A stretch of DNA of 37,208 nt from Candidatus Faecousia faecavium (GTDB taxonomy: Bacteria; Bacillota; Clostridia; Oscillospirales; Oscillospiraceae). The notes beneath the pieces were generated by a model, which ran no database searches, was not told where the DNA came from, and saw only the letters and a list, made by a program, of their open reading frames with translations. Position 1 is the first letter of the stretch. Every line of letters begins with the position of its first letter. Shown piece after piece: positions 31,113 through 37,208 of this stretch. The position numbers were made by a program, and so were the translations under genes. The DNA lies in contig DVGO01000057.1 of the NCBI GenBank assembly GCA_018712645.1, positions 1-37,208 of the forward strand. The letters run 5' to 3'.

Positions 31113-32458
31113 TCCATATTCCTCCGTCCGGCAGTCCCCGGGATGTTCATTTCTTCCCGATATTTTGCCACTGTGCGGCGAGACAGCGAATATCCTTCCT
31201 GGGTCAGCAGCTGGCACAGCTTCTGATCCGACAGGGGGCGGGTTTTGTCCTCCTGGTCAATCAGCTGGCGCAGTCTGGTCCGGGCAGCCGCACCGGACCC
31301 GGACAGCTCCGGCGCGGCCGAGGAGCGGGAGAAAAAGTAGCTCATGGGAAAAATACCCATACTGCACTGAAGGTACTTTTCCCGAACCGCACGGCTGACC
31401 GTAGATTCGTGAATCCCCAGGCTTTGGGCAATGTCGGCCATACGAAGCGGAAGCAGCCCTCCCGGCCCCTGCCGGAAAAAGGCATGCTGCCTGTCCACAA
31501 TGGCCTGGGCACAGCGCTGCAGGGTAGATTCTCTCTGCTCCACCGCCTGTAAGATGGCAGTCGCCTGGCGCATTTTTTCTGACAAATATTCCAGCACATG
31601 GGGATCATCCGATTGATCCAGCAGTTCCTGATAAAAAGCATTCAGGTGAAACGGAGGCTGCTGCCCACGGCGTGTCTGGACAAAAAATCCGTCCTGTTCC
31701 TCCGTCACAATCACATCCGGCTGAATAAATCCCACAGTCTCACAGCCTTCAAAATCCCCACCCGGCCGTGGATTCAGCTGCTGAATGAGTCGCTGGCACT
31801 GCTGTACCTGCTCCAAGGAAATCCCCATCTGAGAAGCGATGAACCGGTAGTGGTGCTTTGCCAGCGGCTCCAGGTAGGTACTGACAATTTCCCGCACCGG
31901 CCCGGATTCTCCCAACCGCTCCAGCTGCAGTGTCAAACACTGGGAAAGGGTGGCCGCCCCTACCCCCGCCGGTTCCAGGGACTGCAAAACCGCAAGGCCT
32001 TCTTTCAAGCAAGGCAGAGCCAGTACACCAGCATTGGCCAGTTCTTCCACCGGGGTACGGAGGTATCCGTCATCATCCAGGCACGCTGCAAGGTAACGGG
32101 CAGCTGCGGCAGTCTGAGGGGAAAGGTTCAGCCGATCGATCTGGCGCAGCAGGAAACGCAGCAGCGTCTCTTCCAAGCCGCCGGATGTGCTGGCTCTGTC
32201 CAGCGGGTCGGCAAATTCCTCCTCTGCCGGTCGGTAAAATCGGTTCTGGTAATCATTTTCTTCCAACCATCGCAGCTTCTGCAGCAGCTTGTTGTCAGGA
32301 GAAAAATCCGAGAATCCTTCTTCCAGTTCCACAACAGGATTGCTCTGGGCCAGATCTGTCAAATAGGCGTCCAATTCTACAGTACTCATCTGCAGAAGCG
32401 TACTGCGCAGGATCTGGCTTTGATTCAGTTTTTGAACCTGCTCCTGCTTTAAAAACAT
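31109..32458 (-). CDS. rpoN: RNA polymerase sigma-54 factor
   Basis: A 449-residue sigma-54. The glutamine-rich region I (MFLKQEQVQKLNQSQILRSTLLQMSTVELDAYL) binds the activator. The core-binding domain spans about 90-300. The DNA-binding domain includes the HTH LRMADIAQSLGIHESTVSRAVREKYLQ and the RpoN box (SRRTVAKYREEM), near the C-terminus; it differs from ARRTVAKYRE by one residue. The ATG at 32458 is chosen because region I begins there and GGCGGTG precedes it; the open frame continues to 32497. It overlaps the activator gene by four bases. Whether this is the only rpoN of the genome or one dedicated to this operon cannot be told here. Confidence 0.94.
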   Translation of the reverse strand: MFLKQEQVQKLNQSQILRSTLLQMSTVELDAYLTDLAQSNPVVELEEGFSDFSPDNKLLQKLRWLEENDYQNRFYRPAEEEFADPLDRASTSGGLEETLLRFLLRQIDRLNLSPQTAAAARYLAACLDDDGYLRTPVEELANAGVLALPCLKEGLAVLQSLEPAGVGAATLSQCLTLQLERLGESGPVREIVSTYLEPLAKHHYRFIASQMGISLEQVQQCQRLIQQLNPRPGGDFEGCETVGFIQPDVIVTEEQDGFFVQTRRGQQPPFHLNAFYQELLDQSDDPHVLEYLSEKMRQATAILQAVEQRESTLQRCAQAIVDRQHAFFRQGPGGLLPLRMADIAQSLGIHESTVSRAVREKYLQCSMGIFPMSYFFSRSSAAPELSGSGAAARTRLRQLIDQEDKTRPLSDQKLCQLLTQEGYSLSRRTVAKYREEMNIPGTAGRRNME

Positions 32459-32660
32459 GGATAACACCGCCTTCTTTCCGGTTCCCCAGCTGCACAATCA
32501 AATTTTTAAGCACATCGACTAATTCATCAAACAATTCATGGCATTTATTATACACATATATGCTTATTTTGGCAATATTCTCAAGAAGATTTTCCCTTTC
32601 CGCCCAGTCCTTCACCGTCAGACAGGAAATTTCCTCAGGCAGATTTTCTTTTTATGAACA
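32459..32660. other. Gene-free region upstream of rpoN
   Basis: About 200 bases, AT-rich in 32490-32580, with no open frame of family character. It should contain the rpoN promoter, but I see no pair of elements good enough to annotate. With the terminator and the stretch to 32784 the gene-free gap totals about 325 bases. Confidence 0.4.
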
Positions 32661-32700
32661 TAAAGCGGCGGCTCGTGCACCTGCACAAGCCGCCGGATAC
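32661..32700 (-). terminator. Terminator after the GtrB-like gene
   Basis: CGGCGGCT-C-GTGC pairs with GCAC-A-AGCCGCCG (32666-32695), one mismatch, and is followed leftward by CTTTATG. It is about 90 bases beyond the glycosyltransferase stop and insulates rpoN. Confidence 0.7.
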
Positions 32701-32784
32701 CGCAGTAGTTAAATCGCCATAACCCAATGTTTCTTCTAAAAGCTCTATGGCAATTCTTCCCTTACCCATGGCAGAATACGTCTC

Positions 32785-33780
32785 TCAGCCTACCCCGCAC
32801 GGTTCAGACTGTTCTGATCGGAAAGCCTTCTCCGCCACAGCGGATTCCTTTTCTACATTGCTTTCCCTGACCAAATAGATGGGTCTTCTCTTCGTTTCCA
32901 GATAGGTTTTTGCCAGATATTGCCCCAGAATGCCAATTCCCAGCATCTGAATGCCGCTTAACAGCAAAATGATGCACACCAAAGACGGCCAGCCAGCTGT
33001 GGGATCGCCAAAATAGAGTGTCCGGAAAATGATAACCAAAATCATGACAAAGGCCAGCATGCAGCAGACCAGCCCCACCACGGAAGAAATCACCAGCGGT
33101 GCTGTGGAAAATGCCAATATTCCCTCCATGGCATACAGGAACAGTTTCCAGAAACTCCATTTGGTTTCCCCGGCAACCCGGGCGATGTTCTCATACTCCA
33201 GCCACTTTTTTTGGAACCCGATCCATCCGAAAATGCCCTTGGAAAATCGGTTGTATTCCTTCATGGACAAGATCGCCTGCACAACATCCCGGTTCATCAT
33301 CTGAAAATCCCGGGCACCATCTACAACGTTGGCATCCGAAATGCGGTTGATAAGTCTGTAGAAGGTTCTGGCAAAGAACGACCGTATCGGCGGTTCTCCT
33401 TTTCTGTCCACGCGACGGGAACCGACACAATCGTAGCCTTCGTCCTTGATGTAGTGATACATTTGCGGAAGAAGAGCCGGCGGATCCTGCAAATCCGCAT
33501 CCATAACCACCACATAATCTCCGCTGGCATTTTCCAAACCGGCGTAGATTCCCGCTTCCTTCCCAAAGTTCCGGGAAAAGGAGACATACTTTACCCGTTC
33601 ATCCTGTTGGGCAAACCGTTTGATTGTTTCCAAGGTCTGATCCTTGGAGCCATCGTTGATAAAAAGAAACTCAAACGCCACCTCCGGCATTGCCTGGGCA
33701 GTCGCGGTAATCTCCCGATAAAATGCTCCCAATGCCGCCTCTTCGTTGTAGCAAGGAACAACTACGGTTATTTTCTCCAT
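32785..33780 (-). CDS. GtrB-like polyprenyl-phosphate glycosyltransferase (GT2)
   Basis: A 331-residue GT2 enzyme of the GtrB/DPM1 type, which transfers a sugar from a nucleotide donor to undecaprenyl phosphate on the inner membrane face. Residues 1-230 form the GT-A domain: VVPCYNEEAAL, FINDGSKDQT, the metal-binding VVMDADLQDPP (DAD) and GSRRVDRKGE. Two C-terminal membrane helices follow (about 230-262 and 270-300), then a cytoplasmic tail. The start has AAAGGA close upstream. It diverges from a large membrane protein that could be the flipped-sugar transferase using its product. Confidence 0.9.
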   Translation of the reverse strand: MEKITVVVPCYNEEAALGAFYREITATAQAMPEVAFEFLFINDGSKDQTLETIKRFAQQDERVKYVSFSRNFGKEAGIYAGLENASGDYVVVMDADLQDPPALLPQMYHYIKDEGYDCVGSRRVDRKGEPPIRSFFARTFYRLINRISDANVVDGARDFQMMNRDVVQAILSMKEYNRFSKGIFGWIGFQKKWLEYENIARVAGETKWSFWKLFLYAMEGILAFSTAPLVISSVVGLVCCMLAFVMILVIIFRTLYFGDPTAGWPSLVCIILLLSGIQMLGIGILGQYLAKTYLETKRRPIYLVRESNVEKESAVAEKAFRSEQSEPCGVG

Positions 33781-33878
33781 ACAAAATTCCTTTCTCTATC
33801 CAGCTTGCATTATCGTGATAATGATTATTATACAAATTTTTTCATTGAATGCAAGCCAAAAAAGTACAATTTGAAAAC

Positions 33879-33907
33879 TTGACAGTTTTTGCCTGATACG
33901 GTAAGAT
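33879..33907 (+). promoter_or_regulatory. Promoter of the GT-C-like membrane protein gene
   Basis: TTGACA (33879-33884) and TAAGAT (33902-33907) are 17 bases apart, 38 bases before the start codon. Confidence 0.72.
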
Positions 33908-33944
33908 TACAGGTAAATATGTTTTTAAAAAGATGGGATAACGT

Positions 33945-35444
33945 ATGAAAATCAGCAAGCAGAACCTGATAAAAATTTTGTGGTATGCAGGTATTTTTTT
34001 CTTTTTTTACATCTGGTTTTCCCAGGTGCATCCGCTGGTGGTGTATGATATGGATGACTGGACTTATCTGGCATATGTCCGGCCTGCAACACCGGTATGG
34101 GGAGACTGGAACCCTGCCAAGATTTTTCCGGAAGTGATGATGCCCTTCTTCTCCACCCTGGGGCGGTATCTGATCTATCCTGTGCTGGGTGATTATATCT
34201 CGGCGCAAACCGTCACCCATTCTCTGGTGGTCAGCGGATTTATCACCTTATATGCGGCCAGCCTTGCTTATCTGATGAAGCGGATTTTCTCCCTTACTGC
34301 ACCTGCCGCCGGTCTGGCAACCCTTCTGTTCCTCACATTTCATTTCCTGGTATTCCGTACACAAGATGGGAACAATTCCTATCTGTTCAGCAGCGCAGAT
34401 CTGAACTGCTATTACAACTATGTAATCCCCGGATTGATCAATGCCTCGCTGGTCATGTATCTGTTGGCAAATCATCCCTTCCAGGCCCGCCTGCAAAGCA
34501 AAGCGCCCTGGCAGCAGGGTATTCTTCTCTTGATTCTCTATCTGGCAATTTTCTCCAACCTTACGGACAGCGGAATTCTGGCCGCCTATGCCGGCGCCTG
34601 TCTGGTGGTCAGCCTATGGAAAAACCGCAAGCACCTGCGGCCGGTCATCCTAATCAAGCAAAACGTCCTTTCTCTCGGCATTCTTCTGGCCTGGTTCATC
34701 AGTGCCGTATTTGAACTCAGCGGCGGAAGGGCCGGCAGCGCCGGAGGTGGGTCATTTCCCAGTTCTTTGCGTTTTGCATTGATCTCCCTGTTTGAAATTT
34801 TACTGGACTGCAACAAGGTTTTCTGGCTCTGCGTAGCTGTCATTATCGCCGCATCCTTAATCTGCTTTTTCTGTACCAGGAAAAACATGCCTCAGCCGGA
34901 GAAGTTCCTGCCCTCCTTTTTCCTGTGTCTGATTGCTGCCGCTGCCCAGAGCATTTATACTTTGGCGCTGTGTGCTGCGGTGACTCCCAGCTATATTTTC
35001 CGCAGTGAATACCTGTTCCCACCTTTCTTTTTCTACCTTTTGCTGGTCTTTCTGGGGCTGGGGTATCTTCTGAGTCAGTCTCCCAGACTTCCGGCCATTC
35101 TGCCTCTGGTTTTGCTGGTTCTGATTTTCCAGGTAAACACCCATGGAAAAACCTTCCGTCAGCCCAATATGTCCAATCTTCCCGGAAGTGTCTGTGCGGA
35201 AGTCAGCAGAGGGATTTTGAAACAAATCCTGTTGGCTGATCAGCAAGGATTAACAGAGATGGACTTGTATCTTCCCCTCTATGTATCCGATCCGGAAACC
35301 ATGGATAACTGGCCTTACTCCCAGGTGCTGGTACCGAGAATTTCCAGCACATTGTATGAACATGGCCTGATTGGTTATCCCATCGAGATTCACCCCGTCC
35401 CCTCCGCAGACTTTAACCGGCAATATCATCTTCCCATTCCCTGA
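33945..35444 (+). CDS. Polytopic membrane protein, probable GT-C glycosyltransferase
   Basis: A 499-residue protein with about ten membrane helices. After the first helix the short loop contains YDMDDWTYLAYVRP; an acidic pair in this position is the usual catalytic feature of GT-C enzymes that use polyprenyl-phosphate sugars. The C-terminal ~90 residues are soluble (QADQQGLTEMDLYLPLYV-like) and probably face outside. I cannot name the family with certainty; large GtrC- or DUF6056-type proteins look like this. Divergence from the GtrB-like gene supports a joint role in decorating a cell-wall polymer. The ribosome site is weak (GATGGGA). A terminator follows. Confidence 0.7.
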   Translation: MKISKQNLIKILWYAGIFFFFYIWFSQVHPLVVYDMDDWTYLAYVRPATPVWGDWNPAKIFPEVMMPFFSTLGRYLIYPVLGDYISAQTVTHSLVVSGFITLYAASLAYLMKRIFSLTAPAAGLATLLFLTFHFLVFRTQDGNNSYLFSSADLNCYYNYVIPGLINASLVMYLLANHPFQARLQSKAPWQQGILLLILYLAIFSNLTDSGILAAYAGACLVVSLWKNRKHLRPVILIKQNVLSLGILLAWFISAVFELSGGRAGSAGGGSFPSSLRFALISLFEILLDCNKVFWLCVAVIIAASLICFFCTRKNMPQPEKFLPSFFLCLIAAAAQSIYTLALCAAVTPSYIFRSEYLFPPFFFYLLLVFLGLGYLLSQSPRLPAILPLVLLVLIFQVNTHGKTFRQPNMSNLPGSVCAEVSRGILKQILLADQQGLTEMDLYLPLYVSDPETMDNWPYSQVLVPRISSTLYEHGLIGYPIEIHPVPSADFNRQYHLPIP

Positions 35445-35468
35445 TCTATAGTCCCCGAATTATGTTCC

Positions 35469-35500
35469 AGCCGCCCTTTGTATGTCCAAAGGGCGGCTTT
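35469..35500 (+). terminator. Terminator after the GT-C-like gene
   Basis: AGCCGCCCTTTG (35469-35480) pairs perfectly with CAAAGGGCGGCT (35487-35498), followed by TT. Confidence 0.82.
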
Positions 35501-35516
35501 ATCCAGAGGTATCCTA

Positions 35517-35545
35517 TTGAATCAATCCCATTCTTGTGTTATACT
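35517..35545 (+). promoter_or_regulatory. Promoter of the O-antigen-ligase-like gene
   Basis: TTGAAT (35517-35522) and TATACT (35540-35545) are 17 bases apart, 45 bases before the start codon. Confidence 0.65.
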
Positions 35546-35589
35546 GAATCCATTCTGATTATCCATTTTGAAAGCGGCAGGTGCTTACC

Positions 35590-37020
35590 ATGACCCATTC
35601 TGACCCGATCTCAAAGGCTTATTCCCCCAACGCCCTGGGTAAACTGCAATTTTATTGTCTCATTGCTGCCGGCGCATTGGAGCTGCTGTTCATGATTCTG
35701 GGCAGCCTGTTTAACTATGTTGCCTACTATTATGTAGAAACTTACTTGATTGTTCCTTGTGCAGCCTTTTTTGCACTTTCTCTGCTGTCCAAGGTTCCTT
35801 CCCATGCCCGTAAATCCATTTTTCTGTGTCTGGCTATGGTCGTATGGTTCATGGTGACCCAGACCGCCCAGCGCGCCCAGGGCATGCAGACGAAAATCAT
35901 CAGCATGTTCTTCTGTACATACCTTCTGGCATTTCCCTACGCTTCTGTCACCGAAGACAGCGCACGCCAGCGGGGGCTGAAATGGATCACAGGCATCTAT
36001 ATTGCAGTATCACTTGTTCTGTGTGTTTACGCATCCATGCTGTATTTCGGCCTGCTTCCGGATTGGTTCCATAATGAAGTGCGCTGGGATGGCGCCAGGC
36101 TTCTGGCACTGTGGCATCCTAATATTTGCGCCTGCCTGTTTATGATCGGCATCGCTCTGTGTCTTGGATTGTTCTTTTCCTGCAGAAAGCCCTATGGCAA
36201 AGCGTTGCTGATTTTTGCCTGCGCAGTTCAGTTTCTCTTCCTCGCCCTGACAAATTGCCGCACCTCCATTTTGATGACCTGTGCATTGATCGGCGGCATT
36301 TTCTTCTTCGGAGTATATCGGGGTGGATGGCTTCGGGCTGTTTTATTGGCTTTCCTTGCTCTTCTTCTAATGCTGGGACTGTTTATCCTGTCTGGCACCC
36401 TGTACGAAGCCAATGAAACGGCTCTGATTGAAAAATATGCCAGCCACCTGGAAAGCGAGGATTCTGAACAGGCTCCCGCAGTTTCTGCCCCCTCCGGCAG
36501 CGTCACCATACCGGTCAAAATGGATTCCCAAACCGGAGAAGTCACCTTGGAATCCGTCAATGGCCAGGGCTCTTTCATGAGCGATCTGAAAACCCTCAAC
36601 GGCCGCACCACCATCTGGCAGTCGGCACTCAACGCATTGCGCGACAACAAACGAATTCTGTTGTTCGGTACCGAATATGTGGGTACCAGCATCTCCTATT
36701 ACAATCCCTTCCCTGTGGTTCATGGGCATAACAGCTGGGTGGAAATTACCTTCCGCATGGGTTTGTTGGGCTTGATTTTCGCATTGGGCTTTACCTGGAT
36801 TGGCCTGCGTTCTGCCGTTACTTTGATTTTCGATCCCAAAACGGACATGTGGAAGAAAAGCATCAGCATGCTCACACTCTGTGTAATGGTCGCCGGCGCA
36901 TTGGAGCCATTCCTGTTCAGTGCGGATATTTCCTATCATTTTTTGGATTTCTTTTTCTTTATTTGCTTGGGATATCTGAATACCTGGTATCACCAGCGCA
37001 AAGAAAGCTCCGGTGCGTAA
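35590..37020 (+). CDS. O-antigen ligase / Wzy-like membrane protein
   Basis: A 476-residue protein with about eleven membrane helices and a large external loop (about residues 270-385, Ser/Glu-rich with SAPSGSVTIPVKMDSQTGEV). The loop's end and next helix read VVHGHNSWVEITFRMGLLGLI, the HxHNSxxE-G-x-G pattern of the WaaL/Wzy_C family, which ligates or polymerises polyprenyl-linked glycans at the outer membrane face. In a Gram-positive it would act on a wall polysaccharide or teichoic-type polymer. The ATG at 35590 has AGGTG six bases upstream; a GTG at 35581 in the same frame is possible. It fits the neighbouring glycosyltransferases. Confidence 0.82.
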   Translation: MTHSDPISKAYSPNALGKLQFYCLIAAGALELLFMILGSLFNYVAYYYVETYLIVPCAAFFALSLLSKVPSHARKSIFLCLAMVVWFMVTQTAQRAQGMQTKIISMFFCTYLLAFPYASVTEDSARQRGLKWITGIYIAVSLVLCVYASMLYFGLLPDWFHNEVRWDGARLLALWHPNICACLFMIGIALCLGLFFSCRKPYGKALLIFACAVQFLFLALTNCRTSILMTCALIGGIFFFGVYRGGWLRAVLLAFLALLLMLGLFILSGTLYEANETALIEKYASHLESEDSEQAPAVSAPSGSVTIPVKMDSQTGEVTLESVNGQGSFMSDLKTLNGRTTIWQSALNALRDNKRILLFGTEYVGTSISYYNPFPVVHGHNSWVEITFRMGLLGLIFALGFTWIGLRSAVTLIFDPKTDMWKKSISMLTLCVMVAGALEPFLFSADISYHFLDFFFFICLGYLNTWYHQRKESSGA

Positions 37021-37038
37021 CACCCCCATAACGCAGCA

Positions 37039-37075
37039 AACCAGGCTTGCTTTTTCGGCAAGCCTGGTTTTTTAT
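37039..37075 (+). terminator. Strong terminator after the ligase-like gene
   Basis: AACCAGGCTTGC (37039-37050) pairs with GCAAGCCTGGTT (37058-37069), followed by a T run. Confidence 0.9.
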
Positions 37076-37186
37076 GGAAATGTGCTTATCGACTTAACTC
37101 AGCAAGTCACCATATCTTGTAACAGTCCGAAATATAGGACAGCTTCCATGAGATAATATCGTCACCAGATAAAGGGGGACAATGTT

Positions 37187-37208
37187 ATGGCAGAGGCTAC
37201 TGCGGTTA
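37187..37208 (+). CDS. Start of a gene cut by the window edge
   Basis: AAAGGGGG (37171-37178) is followed eight bases later by an ATG at 37187 that opens MAEATAV to the window's end. Nothing more can be said of the product. The gap 37076-37186 probably holds its promoter. Confidence 0.5.

Noticed and set aside
1-37208. CRISPR arrays, tRNA or rRNA genes, known riboswitches
   Set aside because: I looked for regularly spaced repeats, cloverleaf ends and conserved riboswitch cores and saw none convincing; a covariance-model search would be decisive.

Overview
The window looks like chromosomal DNA of a gut-type anaerobic Firmicute (Clostridia, probably Oscillospirales/Ruminococcaceae-like). The grounds are strong AGGAGG ribosome sites, TTGACA/TATAAT promoters, moderately high GC, a Cys-type sulfatase, an aldo/keto reductase with two ferredoxin-like cysteine clusters, a sigma-54-controlled diaminopropionate/D-amino-acid operon and no outer-membrane genes. 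The taxon is inferred from gene content; no rRNA or tRNA is present to confirm it.

Layout. (1) 1-3.4 kb: a tyrosine integrase faces away from a biotin carboxylase (accC) gene that lacks its first ~60 codons, followed by an intact 5-oxoprolinase subunit A gene (pxpA). The end of a mobile element appears to cut a 5-oxoproline operon. (2) 3.5-6.2 kb: a frameshifted hypothetical gene, a translationally coupled pair of short chromate-type transporters and a divergent LysR regulator. (3) 6.3-10.6 kb: a gene graveyard. Pieces of an LplB-type permease, a solute-binding protein and a YesL-type membrane protein are fused head to tail. Then come a 5'-truncated sulfonate/taurine-type ATPase, a second ATPase with an in-frame amber codon, and an intact sulfatase. 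(4) 10.8-17.2 kb: housekeeping and accessory single genes (RmlD-like reductase, MATE exporter, a 65-aa protein divergent from an XRE repressor, ZIP metal transporter, PHP phosphoesterase, Fe-S aldo/keto reductase), most with visible promoters or terminators.

(5) 17.2-22.7 kb: a leftward sugar unit, AraC regulator, lipoprotein binding protein, two CUT1 permeases and a Gfo/Idh/MocA dehydrogenase, with a stable hairpin after the binding-protein gene. (6) 22.7-32.5 kb: the most striking part. rpoN (sigma-54) overlaps by ATGA a sigma-54 activator resembling E. coli YgeV/UacR. Downstream are a terminator, three dyads of the form TCTCA-N3-TGAGA, a near-perfect -24/-12 promoter, and then dpaL, ygeY, a sodium/solute symporter, an N-acyl-D-amino-acid deacylase (frameshifted as read) and ridA. 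The set reads as a self-contained regulon: import and deacylate an N-acyl amino acid, cleave 2,3-diaminopropionate to pyruvate and ammonia, and clear the 2-aminoacrylate intermediate with RidA.

(7) 32.7-37.2 kb: envelope glycan genes, a GtrB-like polyprenyl-phosphate glycosyltransferase divergent from a large GT-C-like membrane protein, an O-antigen-ligase-like protein, and the first codons of another gene at the right edge.

At least seven genes are broken as read: accC, the 3.5-kb hypothetical, permease, binding protein, yesL-like, ATPase 1 and ATPase 2, plus the deacylase. Either this is a decaying accessory region or some single-base lesions are sequencing or assembly errors; reads are needed to separate the two.
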